This document shows positions 42,227 to 51,470 of a stretch of 64,000 nt of DNA, piece by piece. Position 1 is the stretch's first letter. The number at the start of each line of letters is the position of its first letter. Source of the DNA: Halobacterium wangiae (GTDB lineage Archaea > Halobacteriota > Halobacteria > Halobacteriales > Halobacteriaceae); NCBI RefSeq assembly GCF_021249345.1, contig NZ_CP089588.1:1860001-1924000 (forward strand). The letters run 5' to 3'. Position numbers and translations under genes: made by a program. The notes below the pieces were generated by a model. That model saw only the letters and a program-made list of their open reading frames with translations, was not told the origin of the DNA and ran no database searches.

Positions 42227-43837
42227 ATGAAAGAGAAACTGTCACGGAGACAACTACTATCCGGCGTTGCCGCCGGAACCACCGTCACTCTCGCAGGGTG
42301 TACGGGGGGTGATTCCGACGACGACACTACGTCGGCGGACGGTACTTCGACGGACGGAGAGACGACGACCAAGACGTACGACGAGAACCAGCTCGAGGAC
42401 CAATTGACGGTCGCGCTGCCGACCGACCCCACTGCCGGCGTGTGGTCAGTGTACGGTGGCGTCATGCCGTACTACACGAACACACTCGAGCCCCTCATCT
42501 GGGTCACCGACGACATGGAACTACAACCGTGGCTGGCGAGCGACTGGGAATCCACGGGCGAGAAGTCCTGGGAGTTCACCATCCGCGACGGCGTCAAGTT
42601 CCACAACGGCGAGACACTGACCGCCGAACACGTCGTCTGGTCGTTCGAAACCGTCCTCAACGAGTGGTCGTACGCGCCAGGCTGGCTCCACATCAAACCG
42701 GAGAACGTCACCGCACTCGACGACCGGACCGTCGAGTTCGTGACGACGGACGTCTTCCCGACGTTCCCGGGCACCATTGCGCACAACATGGTGGCCATCC
42801 AGCACCCCGACCGGAGCCGCGAGAACAAAGATGTCATCGGCACGGGCCCGTACCAGGTGGCCAACCGCAAGAAGGGCCAGCGCGTGGAGACAGAGGCATT
42901 CGACGACTACTGGAACGGCGATGTCCAGATGCAGAACCTCGACTTCCGCGTCATCACCGACCCGACCACCCGTTCGCTCGCACTCGAGAACAACGAGGTG
43001 GACGTCGCCTACGCGCCGCCCAGTTCGAAGATCGATTCGCTGTCGCAGAACAGCAACACGCAGGTCACCAAGCAGACCTCGCCGGGGGCGATGTACGTGG
43101 GCCTCCACAACTACAAGGAGCCGACGAACGACGTCAAACTCCGCAAGGCGCTCAACCTGGCGACGTCCCAGAAGACCCTCGTGGACACCATCCTCAACAA
43201 CGTCGGCCTGCCCGCTCGCGGACCGGTCGCCAAGTCCATCTACTGGTCTGGCCACGAGAAGCTGCCAGAGTACAAGCGGGACGTCGAGAAGGCGACGTCG
43301 CTGGTCGAGGAGTCCGCCTACGACGGACAGACGCTGCAGTTCCTCGTCAGCACCGAGACGCCCAGCGGCAGGACCATTGCGTCCGCGCTCCAGGAGTGGT
43401 ACAGCGAGATCGGTGTGGACGTCGCAATCAACCAGGTCGAGGAGTCGGCGTTCGAGGACACCGTCCGGAACGGTGAGGGCCACCTGGTGCTCGAGGGTTC
43501 GGGTTCCAACAGCGGCGCTGCCGACTACCTCATCTACGAGACGTTCCACTCCGAGGGGGACGTCAACGAGCGCCTGTACGGGGAGAACGGCACCGGCGTG
43601 TACAACCCCGGCGAGGAGGTCGACACACTCATCGAGGAAGGGTTCCAGACCGGGGACAAGGAGCTCAAAGAAGAGAAGTACGAAGAGGCGCTCCGGATCA
43701 TCATGGAGGATGAAGCCAGCGTCGTGCCGCTGACGTACCAGCAGTACGTCGTCGGGTCGTACAAGGACGTCGAGAACCTTGACCTCCGTCCGATCAACGA
43801 GATGGTCCGCTGGCCCGGCGCGAAGCACCTCAAATAA
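42227..43837 (+). CDS. ABC importer substrate-binding lipoprotein (family 5; nickel/peptide type)
   Basis: 536 aa from ATG 42227. Tat signal with lipobox (SRRQLLSGVAAGTTVTLAGC), then an acidic Thr/Asp tether. The mature part is a family-5 solute-binding protein (YTNTLEPLIWVTDDMELQPW, FTIRDGVKFHNGETLTAEHV, GTGPYQVANRKKGQRVETEA). Family 5 members bind oligopeptides or nickel chelates. The nearby NikR and Ni/Co permease favour nickel. First gene of a five-gene importer operon. Confidence 0.85.
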   Translation: MKEKLSRRQLLSGVAAGTTVTLAGCTGGDSDDDTTSADGTSTDGETTTKTYDENQLEDQLTVALPTDPTAGVWSVYGGVMPYYTNTLEPLIWVTDDMELQPWLASDWESTGEKSWEFTIRDGVKFHNGETLTAEHVVWSFETVLNEWSYAPGWLHIKPENVTALDDRTVEFVTTDVFPTFPGTIAHNMVAIQHPDRSRENKDVIGTGPYQVANRKKGQRVETEAFDDYWNGDVQMQNLDFRVITDPTTRSLALENNEVDVAYAPPSSKIDSLSQNSNTQVTKQTSPGAMYVGLHNYKEPTNDVKLRKALNLATSQKTLVDTILNNVGLPARGPVAKSIYWSGHEKLPEYKRDVEKATSLVEESAYDGQTLQFLVSTETPSGRTIASALQEWYSEIGVDVAINQVEESAFEDTVRNGEGHLVLEGSGSNSGAADYLIYETFHSEGDVNERLYGENGTGVYNPGEEVDTLIEEGFQTGDKELKEEKYEEALRIIMEDEASVVPLTYQQYVVGSYKDVENLDLRPINEMVRWPGAKHLK

Positions 43838-43860
43838 CCACGCATCCAGCGTCCCTCTAA

Positions 43861-44808
43861 ATGTTACAGTTCCTCATCCGTCGCTCTGCAACCGTGTTAC
43901 TGGTCCTGTTCGGCGTCTCAGTCATCACGTTCGGTCTGATGTTCGTGACGCCGGGTGACCCCGCGGAGACGATCATGCGCCAACAGATGGGCGGTCGTGC
44001 ACCCTCAGAGGAGGCCATCGACCAGTTCCGAGAAGAGCACGGCCTCGACAAACCGATCCCGGTGCAGTACGTCGACTGGGCGGCGGACGTCGTCCAGGGC
44101 GATTTCAGACAGTCGTACTTCCAGGAGACGAAGGTGAGTAAGATGATACTCAACAGGGTGGTGCCGACGACGGAACTCGCGCTCGCCGCGATAGCCATCG
44201 CGGTGGCAATCGCCATCCCTGCTGGCATCATCAGTGCCATCCACCAGGGGCAGCCACCCGACTACCTCAGTCAGTTCGGTGCGTTGCTCGGCATCTCGAT
44301 GCCGAATTTTTGGCTCGGTTACCTACTCATCATCGTGTTCTCCGTTCAACTCGACATATTCCCCATCGCCGGTGTCGGCGGACTGGACCATCTCGTACTC
44401 CCCGCGATTACGCTGGGGACGGGAATGGCGGCCATCATCACGCGGCTCGTCCGCTCGTCGATGCTAGAGGTGCTCGACGAGGGGTACATCCAGACGGCCC
44501 ACTCGAAGGGGCTGAAGGAGAAGATTGTCGTCTACAAGCACGCGCTGCGCAACGCGCTCATCCCGGTGGTCACCATCATCGGGTTGCAGTTCGGGTACGT
44601 GCTTAACGGCGCCGTCGTGGTCGAGATCGTCTTCCAGCGCCCTGGCCTCGGGAATCTGCTCATCCAGTCCATATTCAGCCGTGATTACCCCGTCGTGCAG
44701 GGCCTGGTGCTGGTCATCGGCGCCATCTTCGTGTTGACGAACTTCGCGGTCGACATCGCGTACAGGCTCATCGACCCACGGATCTCCTTCCAGGGTGGTG
44801 ACCAATGA
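43861..44808 (+). CDS. ABC importer permease (DppB/NikB type)
   Basis: 315 aa. Six helices. N-terminal MLQFLIRRSATVLLVLFGVS, a conserved DLGFR-like VQGDFRQSYF segment and the EAA loop EVLDEGYIQTAHSKGLKEK that docks the ATPase. Follows the binding protein gene by 23 nt and overlaps the next permease gene by 4 nt. Confidence 0.9.
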   Translation: MLQFLIRRSATVLLVLFGVSVITFGLMFVTPGDPAETIMRQQMGGRAPSEEAIDQFREEHGLDKPIPVQYVDWAADVVQGDFRQSYFQETKVSKMILNRVVPTTELALAAIAIAVAIAIPAGIISAIHQGQPPDYLSQFGALLGISMPNFWLGYLLIIVFSVQLDIFPIAGVGGLDHLVLPAITLGTGMAAIITRLVRSSMLEVLDEGYIQTAHSKGLKEKIVVYKHALRNALIPVVTIIGLQFGYVLNGAVVVEIVFQRPGLGNLLIQSIFSRDYPVVQGLVLVIGAIFVLTNFAVDIAYRLIDPRISFQGGDQ

Positions 44809-45761
44809 GCAATCGACGCAAACGGTCCCGGTGGAGTCCGAGCGGGATCTCGAGAGCGGTGAAGTCGTTCTGGAACTCCCGGAAGACCCAGCAGTTCGTC
44901 TCCAACAGACTGAACCTCGTCGGACTGTTCTTCGTCTCGCTGGTGGTCTTCGCCGCGGTGTTCGCCGCGCCGATCAAGATATTCGGTATCCCGGTCCAGC
45001 CGTTCTCGATAGCACCGTACTCGCCGACCGATCAGAATCTGTTCAACCGACTCGCAGCCCCGTCGCTACAACACCCGATGGGGACAGACCAGCTCGGGCG
45101 AGACATCTTCAGCCGCATCCTGCACGGCGCACGGATCTCGATGCGGATCGCCCTGACGGTGGTCAGTATCACGCTCGTCATCGGGACGACTATCGGCGTC
45201 ATCGCTGGCTACGTCGGCGGCTGGGTCGACGAGGCACTGATGCGCCTCGTCGACATCCTCCTCGCGTTCCCGGGGCTGCTACTCGCACTGGTCGTCGCAG
45301 GCATCCTCGGACCGAGCCTCACCAACATCATGATCGCGCTCGCCGTGGTCGGCTGGACGCAGTACGCACGCGTCATCCGCGGAGAGACGCTCTCAGTGAA
45401 ACAGAAGGAATACATGAAATCCGCAGAGCTAATGGGCGTCTCGACACCACGACTACTGATGCGCCACGCCCTGCCGAACGTCATCACTCCGGTCATTGTG
45501 CTCGCGACGATGGACCTCGCGTACGTCATCCTCGGCACAGCCGGGCTCTCGTTCCTCGGCCTCGGTGCACAGCCACCGACGCCCGAGTGGGGAACGATGC
45601 TGGCAAGCGGCCGCGACTTCGTCACGACCGCGTGGTGGATCGTCAACTTCCCCGGGCTAGCGATCATGATACTCGTACTCGGGTTCAACCTGCTCGGTGA
45701 CGGGCTTCGAGACGTACTCGACCCGCGCGACGTTGGCAACGTGGAGGGCAAGGGCCTATGA
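44805..45761 (+). CDS. ABC importer permease (DppC/NikC type)
   Basis: 318 aa. A longer cytoplasmic N-terminus, a helix near residues 45-65, then LAAPSLQHPMGTDQLGRDIF (the conserved HPxGTDxxGRD block) and five helices with the EAA loop TLSVKQKEYMKSAELMGVST. Partner of the preceding permease. ATGA overlap with the ATPase gene. Confidence 0.9.
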   Translation: MSNRRKRSRWSPSGISRAVKSFWNSRKTQQFVSNRLNLVGLFFVSLVVFAAVFAAPIKIFGIPVQPFSIAPYSPTDQNLFNRLAAPSLQHPMGTDQLGRDIFSRILHGARISMRIALTVVSITLVIGTTIGVIAGYVGGWVDEALMRLVDILLAFPGLLLALVVAGILGPSLTNIMIALAVVGWTQYARVIRGETLSVKQKEYMKSAELMGVSTPRLLMRHALPNVITPVIVLATMDLAYVILGTAGLSFLGLGAQPPTPEWGTMLASGRDFVTTAWWIVNFPGLAIMILVLGFNLLGDGLRDVLDPRDVGNVEGKGL

Positions 45762-46825
45762 CGGGTGACGAACCCCTGCTCGAGGTCGAGAACCTCCACA
45801 CGCAGTTCGACACCCGCGAGGGAACGGTCCACGCCGTCGACGGCGTCTCGTTCACGGTGGAAGAAGAGGAGATCGTCGGCATCGTCGGGGAGAGCGGTAG
45901 CGGCAAGTCCGTCAACGCGCTCTCACTCGTTCGCTTGGAGGACCCCGGTAGAATCACGGAGGGGTCCATCCGGTTCAAGGGAATCGAGATGACGGATGCC
46001 GACGACAGGACCATCCGGAGAGTCCGCGGCGACGGGATGGCGATGGTGTTCCAGGACCCGATGGAGACGCTCAACCCCGTCTTCCCCGTGGGCGAACAGA
46101 TCGAGGAGTCGCTGAAGGTCCACGAGGAACCGGACGACCAGCGACTGCTCGACTACCTCAACGTCCCGCTGTTCAGCAACCGGTCGGAGCGCAAACAACG
46201 CCGCGGCCGCGTCGTCGAGTTGATGGAACAGGTCGGAATCCCGCACCCCGCCGAGCGCCTGGACGACTATCCACACGAGTTCTCAGGCGGGATGCGCCAG
46301 CGCGCGATGCTCGCCATCGCGCTCGCCAGGGAGCCGGACCTGCTCATCGCCGACGAACCCACCACGGCGCTGGACGTAACCATCCAGGCAGCCATCCTCG
46401 ACCGCCTCGAGGAACTCAACGAGGAACGTGGGATGTCGATCGTGCTCATCTCCCACGACTTCGGCACCATCGCCGAGATCTGTGACAAGGTGATCGTTAT
46501 GTACGGCGGCGAGATCATGGAAGCCGGCCGCACCGAGCAAGTGATGACCAACCCCCAGCACCCGTACACTCGCGCGCTCCTGGACTGCATGCCTCAGAAC
46601 ACACCCCGGAAAGAACCGCTCCGCATCATCGACGGCCAGGTCCCGAACCTGCTCGACCCCGAACCGGGGTGCATGTTCGCGGACCGGTGCTCGTACGCCA
46701 CCGACGAATGCCGCGGGCACGACATCGATCACGCCGAGTGCGGTGACGAACACTCCGCCGCGTGCTGTCACCTCGACGAGATCGAGGGCGACGCGGGCGT
46801 CGTGATGGAGCCTGATAACCAATGA
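45758..46825 (+). CDS. ABC importer ATPase (DppD/NikD type)
   Basis: 355 aa. Walker A GESGSGKS (~residue 45), Q-loop VFQDPMETLNPVF, signature FSGGMRQRAMLAIAL, Walker B DLLIADEPTTALD and H-loop VLISHDFG. The C-terminal oligopeptide/dipeptide-type domain has PGCMFADRCSYATDECR plus extra Cys and His residues (CGDEHSAACCH). Energises uptake with the downstream ATPase. Confidence 0.92.
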   Translation: MTGDEPLLEVENLHTQFDTREGTVHAVDGVSFTVEEEEIVGIVGESGSGKSVNALSLVRLEDPGRITEGSIRFKGIEMTDADDRTIRRVRGDGMAMVFQDPMETLNPVFPVGEQIEESLKVHEEPDDQRLLDYLNVPLFSNRSERKQRRGRVVELMEQVGIPHPAERLDDYPHEFSGGMRQRAMLAIALAREPDLLIADEPTTALDVTIQAAILDRLEELNEERGMSIVLISHDFGTIAEICDKVIVMYGGEIMEAGRTEQVMTNPQHPYTRALLDCMPQNTPRKEPLRIIDGQVPNLLDPEPGCMFADRCSYATDECRGHDIDHAECGDEHSAACCHLDEIEGDAGVVMEPDNQ

Positions 46826-47814
46826 GTTCGGAACGACCACTCGTCGAGGTGGACGGTATCTCGAAGGAGTTCGTGACAGACGACTCCCTGCTCGCCGGCA
46901 TCCTGGGCACGCGGAAGTACCTGAAGGCCGTCCGGGACGTCTCGTTGTCCATCGAGAAGGGCGAGACGCTGGCACTGGTCGGCGAGTCGGGGAGTGGGAA
47001 GTCCACGCTCGCGAACCTCGTGACGGGGCTGCACGCCCCGACAGCTGGCGAGGTCCGGTTCGAGGGCGAACCCGTGGGGACGACTACGAGCCGTGACCAG
47101 GAGACCCTCGCCGACATCGGCATGGTGTTCCAGAACCCGCGGGGGAGTCTCGACCCGCGGCTGACTATCCGGAAGGCGATTAAGGAGCCGATGCACGCCG
47201 CCGGCTGGGGCAAGCAGCGGCGCGAGGAGCGCGCCGACGAACTGATGGATATCGTCGACCTGCAGCCGGCCTTCGGGAGCCGGTACCCCTACGAACTGTC
47301 CGGCGGTCAGGCCCAGCGCGTCGCTATCGCGCGCGCCGTCGCACTCGACCCCAAACTGCTCGTGCTCGACGAACCGGTGTCCGCCCTGGACGTGAGCGTT
47401 CAGGCGAAGATCCTGAACCTCCTGATGGACCTCCAGGAGGAACTGGACCTGACGTACATGTTCATCGCGCACGACCTGAACGTCGTAGAGCACATCGCTG
47501 ACCGGGTGGCCGTAATGTACCTCGGCGAGATCATGGAACGGGCACCGACCGACCAGCTCTTCGAGACGCCGAGTCACCCCTACACCGAGTCACTGCTCTC
47601 CGCGATTCCGAGCGTGGTACCGGGCGGCCACAGCGACCGCATCGTCCTCAAGGAGGACCCACCGAGCCCAGTGAATCCGCCCTCCGGGTGCGTCTTCCAC
47701 ACGCGCTGTCCAGCCGCAGAGGACCGCTGCGGCGAGGAGGTCCCGGACGTACAGAAGGTCGGTGAGAGCCACTCGCGGTGCCACTTCGCGGAAGAGGTGT
47801 ACTCGCGTGAGTGA
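46822..47814 (+). CDS. ABC importer ATPase (DppF/NikE type)
   Basis: 330 aa. Walker A GESGSGKST, signature LSGGQAQRVAIARAV, Walker B KLLVLDEPVSALD, H-loop FIAHDLN and a C-terminal SGCVFHTRCPAAEDRCGEEV domain. Last component of the importer. It overlaps the amphi-Trp gene. Confidence 0.92.
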   Translation: MSSERPLVEVDGISKEFVTDDSLLAGILGTRKYLKAVRDVSLSIEKGETLALVGESGSGKSTLANLVTGLHAPTAGEVRFEGEPVGTTTSRDQETLADIGMVFQNPRGSLDPRLTIRKAIKEPMHAAGWGKQRREERADELMDIVDLQPAFGSRYPYELSGGQAQRVAIARAVALDPKLLVLDEPVSALDVSVQAKILNLLMDLQEELDLTYMFIAHDLNVVEHIADRVAVMYLGEIMERAPTDQLFETPSHPYTESLLSAIPSVVPGGHSDRIVLKEDPPSPVNPPSGCVFHTRCPAAEDRCGEEVPDVQKVGESHSRCHFAEEVYSRE

Positions 47815-48310
47815 TGACGACTGCTGTGGGGGCGACGACACACCGGTCGCCGGTGACGACGACATCGCAGAAGGCGACGACCCCGGTCACGCGCTTCCCG
47901 AGGCCGACCTCAACTACCCGACGCTCTCGTTCGACGAGGGAGCCGTCGCGGAAGACGGCTCGTTCGACCTCTCCAGGGAGGTGGACTACGACGAGATGAT
48001 CGCGTGGGCCGAGGACCTCGCGGGTGCACTCGCGAGCCACGACCTCGCCGTCTCTGCTCCCGAAGGCTACGTCTCGTTCGGCGTCGGGCCGAAGGAGGTC
48101 GACGTTTCCTTCGACGCCGACGAGAACCACCGGGGGGAACTGGAACTGACGTTCCGCCTCTCCGCGAAGGCGATGCTCGTCGACGACGAGGACAGCGAGC
48201 TGGTCGGTTCCCGGGGTGACCGGGGTTTCGTCCCACTCTCGATGCTCGAGGGCGACCGGGAACACTACCGGTGTTACAACTGGATCGACGACCCGGAGAA
48301 CCCCGACTGA
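47807..48310 (+). CDS. Amphi-Trp domain protein with Cys-rich head
   Basis: 167 aa from GTG 47807, overlapping the ATPase stop by 8 nt. The acidic N-terminus carries DDDCCGGDD, a likely metal-binding Cys pair. Then an amphi-Trp-type fold (DGSFDLSREVDYDEMIAWAE, LAVSAPEGYVSFGVGPKEVD, LELTFRLSAKAM). This domain often accompanies metal transport genes. Being the last gene of the importer operon, it may handle the metal after uptake; this is inference. Confidence 0.8.
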   Translation: MSDDDCCGGDDTPVAGDDDIAEGDDPGHALPEADLNYPTLSFDEGAVAEDGSFDLSREVDYDEMIAWAEDLAGALASHDLAVSAPEGYVSFGVGPKEVDVSFDADENHRGELELTFRLSAKAMLVDDEDSELVGSRGDRGFVPLSMLEGDREHYRCYNWIDDPENPD

Positions 48311-48518
48311 CGACCGACGCACGGACACCTCCTCTTCCTCGATGCGGCAGCGGTTCTACGGGGTCAGCGCGGGTGCTCTGGCTCGCACGTGTCACGTAGT
48401 AGCGCAGGTTGGTGCAGTGGTCGCTGTGCGATTCGACAGACGGGCCCCGTCCGTCAACGAGTAACGTGAGAGCGAGTGCCCGCGCCAAGCGGGTGGCGGA
48501 ACGGCAGCGGACCGTGCC

Positions 48519-49373
48519 TCAGAAGACGCCCAGGATGAAGCCGAACCCCATGACGACGAGGACCACCGCGGAGAAGAGCGGGAGGTAGGGCGTGTACTCC
48601 TCCACGCGTTCCTCGTGGTGCGTGTAGCCGGCGATGAGCAGCATCGTGAACCCGACGATGGCGACGACGACGGTCAGTGCGTAGACCAGCATCAACTCCA
48701 GGCAGTACTGGGACCCCGTGCAGAGCGCGATGATTTCGAACTCCTCCTCGTGGGCGAACCCGAGGACGAACGCGAACCCCGCGATGCCGAGTAGCCCGCG
48801 GTCGGTCGCCGACTCTAGCTCCTCCGTGTCGTGGTCGTGGGTGTGCCCGCCGACGAACGGGACGTAGTTCTTGACGGTGGCCCAGACGCCGTCGTCAGCG
48901 TGGTCGTGGTCGTGGCCGTGATTGTGCTCGTGGTTGTGGCCGTGCTCGTGGTCATGGTCGTGGCCATGGCCGTGGTCGTGGCTGGCGTGAGCGTCGTGGT
49001 GGCCGTCCCCGTCTCCGTTGCCGTGGTCGTGACCGTGTCCACCGTGGCTCCTGCCGTGGTAGTACTCGCGGATGCCCAGTGCGATGAGCAACACGCCGGC
49101 GACGTAGTTCATCCAGCCGATCTGTGTCAGGTTGAAGTATGACTTCGCCCAGAAGAACACCAGCACCATCGCGATAGAGCTGACGAGGTGCCCCACGCCG
49201 AGCAGCGTCGAGGCCGCGAGGCCGTGGAACACCGTGCGTTTCTGGTCAATGGCGTAGCTGGCGGCGACGGGCCAGCCGTGCCCGGGTTCGATGCCGTGAA
49301 CGAACCCGATGGCGATGGCGGCCACGAAGACGCCCCACTCCGTCGAGACCAGGGTCGTCAGTGGGTCGAACAT
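48519..49373 (-). CDS. Ni/Co permease (NiCoT/RcnA-like) with His-rich loop
   Basis: 284 aa from ATG 49373; the open frame to 49472 is probably not translated. Helix 1-2 carries the NiCoT/RcnA-type motif GFVHGIEPGHGWPVAASYAI. A loop of ~60 residues between helices 3 and 4 is extremely rich in His, Asp and Gly (HDHGHGHDHDHEHGHNHEH). A later motif GFAHEEEFEIIALC replaces the usual second signature. RcnA-type proteins export Ni/Co and NiCoT proteins import it; the His loop favours efflux. Confidence 0.88.
   Translation of the reverse strand: MFDPLTTLVSTEWGVFVAAIAIGFVHGIEPGHGWPVAASYAIDQKRTVFHGLAASTLLGVGHLVSSIAMVLVFFWAKSYFNLTQIGWMNYVAGVLLIALGIREYYHGRSHGGHGHDHGNGDGDGHHDAHASHDHGHGHDHDHEHGHNHEHNHGHDHDHADDGVWATVKNYVPFVGGHTHDHDTEELESATDRGLLGIAGFAFVLGFAHEEEFEIIALCTGSQYCLELMLVYALTVVVAIVGFTMLLIAGYTHHEERVEEYTPYLPLFSAVVLVVMGFGFILGVF
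48890..49060. repeat. GTGGTC/CAYGAC tandem repeats coding the His-rich loop
   Basis: Many units of GTGGTCGTG-like hexamers and nonamers on the plus strand encode His-Asp/His-Gly repeats of the permease on the minus strand. The tract is prone to length change, which would tune metal-binding capacity. Confidence 0.7.
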
Positions 49374-49505
49374 AGTTGCCGTTCGGCGGCTGTGCTGTAT
49401 AGAGATTGTTATTATCCCAACCCGGATCGTGTAATACTCGTCCGGCCCGACCGCAGTACGAGGGTCCGACAACCCCGCCGCGGCGCCTCGGCGTCGCCCG
49501 TCGCC

Positions 49506-50819
49506 TCACTCGAAGTCGTAGGGCCAGTCACCGACCAGTTTCATCCCCTCGACGCGCCCCTCTTCGCGGAAGGACTCGGCGACCTCGCGCTCGGAGCGGT
49601 GGGGAATCTCCGTCTCCTCACGCGCGAGGTCAACGGCCAGTTCCGTGAGCAGGATTGCCTGCTCGTTGACGTTGCGGCGGTCTAGTTTGTCCAGGGTGTC
49701 GGCAGCCGTGTGGCCGTACCCACGGCCTTCGGCCTCGCGCACGCCCGAGACGAAGTACCCTGGGACGCCCCAGCGCACGAGCGGCCACTGGTCCCCGCGG
49801 TACCCCTCCTTCGGGATGACCCTCGCGGGGTGGTTGAAGTGGCCAGTCGCACGCTCGACGGCCGCCTCGAGTTCGTCGAAGGTGTGCGTGAAGAACTGGA
49901 GCGTGCGACCCTGGACGACCCCGTCGAGGTTGACGATGGCTCGCACCGCGGATTCGTCCGTCTGGGCAGCGTGGTAGTCTGACCCGCAGAGGCCGACCTC
50001 TTCGGCGCCGTACGCCACGAACTCCACTCGCGAGTCGAGGTCGTCCGCGCGACGCGAGAGGGCTTCAGCGACGGCGACGAGCATCGCCGTGCCGCTGGCG
50101 TTGTCGGCCGCCCCCTCGCTCACGTCGTGACCGTCGACGTGGCTCGTGACCAGCACGCGCTCGTCGGTGTCCGGGCCGACCGATGCGTGGACGTTCTGGC
50201 TCGTCGCCGGACCGATATCAGCCGACACGGAGACGGTCACCTGCTCGCCGCAGTGACGCCGACCAAGACGGTGGCCGACCTCCTTCGAGACGCCGACCGC
50301 CGGAATCTCACCGATGGGTTGGTCGGTTCGACCGACGCTCCCCGTAGGCGGGAGACAGCCATCGACGTGGTTCCGGAAGACGAACCCCGCGGCCCCACCT
50401 TCGACGGCGAGGTAGTACTTCTCTGTGCGGTGTAGCAACCGGTCGGCGTGACTGGGCATGTTCGACGCGACCTGCACCACCTTCCCGTCGACGTCGGTCG
50501 TCTCGAAGTCCTCCGGCGTCCCATACCCGAGGTCCACGAGTTCCCCCGCGGCGGTCGCCGCCGGACTCCGCGGGAGCGCGATGCAGTCCAGGTCCTCGTC
50601 CGATGTGGTGAGCGTGCTGTCGCCGCGCTCCCACCCCTGCAAGTCGAACTCGTCGAGGCGGACGTTCCGGACGCCGACTCGCTCGAAGGCGTCACGGGTC
50701 GCCTCCGCACCCACTCGCTCCCCCTCGGATCCGGCCATGCGACTACCGATGTCCGTCAGCCGGACGAGGTGGTCCCACCCCGCGTCGCTCGCGAACGTCT
50801 CGCCGATCCACTGAGCCAT
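49506..50819 (-). CDS. M28-family zinc aminopeptidase-like protein
   Basis: 437 aa from ATG 50819. Contains the M28 metal motifs: TSHVDGHDVSEGAADNASGT (His, Asp), EFVAYGAEEVGLCGS (catalytic Glu and metal Glu), AIVNLDGVVQ (Asp) and a C-terminal GYGHTAADTLDKLD His. A PA-type inserted domain lies at residues ~105-215. No signal peptide seen. It lies between nickel-related genes but is not obviously part of the system. Confidence 0.88.
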   Translation of the reverse strand: MAQWIGETFASDAGWDHLVRLTDIGSRMAGSEGERVGAEATRDAFERVGVRNVRLDEFDLQGWERGDSTLTTSDEDLDCIALPRSPAATAAGELVDLGYGTPEDFETTDVDGKVVQVASNMPSHADRLLHRTEKYYLAVEGGAAGFVFRNHVDGCLPPTGSVGRTDQPIGEIPAVGVSKEVGHRLGRRHCGEQVTVSVSADIGPATSQNVHASVGPDTDERVLVTSHVDGHDVSEGAADNASGTAMLVAVAEALSRRADDLDSRVEFVAYGAEEVGLCGSDYHAAQTDESAVRAIVNLDGVVQGRTLQFFTHTFDELEAAVERATGHFNHPARVIPKEGYRGDQWPLVRWGVPGYFVSGVREAEGRGYGHTAADTLDKLDRRNVNEQAILLTELAVDLAREETEIPHRSEREVAESFREEGRVEGMKLVGDWPYDFE

Positions 50820-50917
50820 ACGCCGGTGATGCACTCACCCGGCAAGAATGTCGTTATTACGCTCACCCCGATTCAGTCCTAACAAGCTATTTCACTGCGC
50901 TGCAGCGTCGAGTACGC

Positions 50918-51451
50918 ATGGCAGAGAACACCGACCGGCTACTCCCGGACGTGACGAACCTGACCGACGGCGTCGACGTCGTCCACGACGTCTACGACCA
51001 ACCCGGCGTCGACACGGCGGAAGGGAGGGTGGGGATGTTGTTGCAGGGCGAGGACGTTCAGAGCCAGTTCATCGAGATGCCGGGCGGAATGTACATGGAC
51101 GAGCACGCCCACGAGACCGAATCGATCATCGTCACGCTGCGCGGCGAGTGGGTGCTCTGTGCACGCGGGGAGCGCGAGCATATGACCGCCGGCGACGTGT
51201 TCTGGTTCGGCCCCGGCGTCCCCACGGGGTACGAGGTTCCCTTCGACGACGACGCGTTCATCCTCATCTTCAAGGGGACGAAGACGGACGACAGCCCCGA
51301 GGAGTTCGTCTCCTACCTCCAGAACGAGGTTCCAGACCTCCTCGACGAGGAACGGGAAGACGGTGCGGTGTTCAGCTTCGACGAACTCGACGACGACCAC
51401 GCCGCCGTCGAGTTCGCCCGCAGGTTAGACGGCGCCACGTACCCGGAATGA
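50918..51451 (+). CDS. Single-domain cupin protein
   Basis: 177 aa. Cupin motif 1: MYMDEHAHETESIIVTLRGE (metal His residues and Glu). Motif 2: GDVFWFGPGVPTGYEVPFD. A C-terminal helical extension follows (ELDDDHAAVEFARRLDGATY). It is convergent with the NikR gene, the stops being 20 nt apart. Function unknown; a metal-binding cupin in a nickel neighbourhood. Confidence 0.85.
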   Translation: MAENTDRLLPDVTNLTDGVDVVHDVYDQPGVDTAEGRVGMLLQGEDVQSQFIEMPGGMYMDEHAHETESIIVTLRGEWVLCARGEREHMTAGDVFWFGPGVPTGYEVPFDDDAFILIFKGTKTDDSPEEFVSYLQNEVPDLLDEEREDGAVFSFDELDDDHAAVEFARRLDGATYPE

Positions 51452-51470
51452 GCGGAACGTTCGCCGACTT

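Noticed and set aside
42521-43828. 435-aa open frame on the minus strand opposite the binding-protein gene
   Set aside because: Shadow of the family-5 binding protein; low-complexity Val/Leu/Arg composition and no promoter or motif.
48890-49060. Possible minisatellite or CRISPR-like array
   Set aside because: The repeat is fully explained as codons for the His-rich loop of the metal permease.
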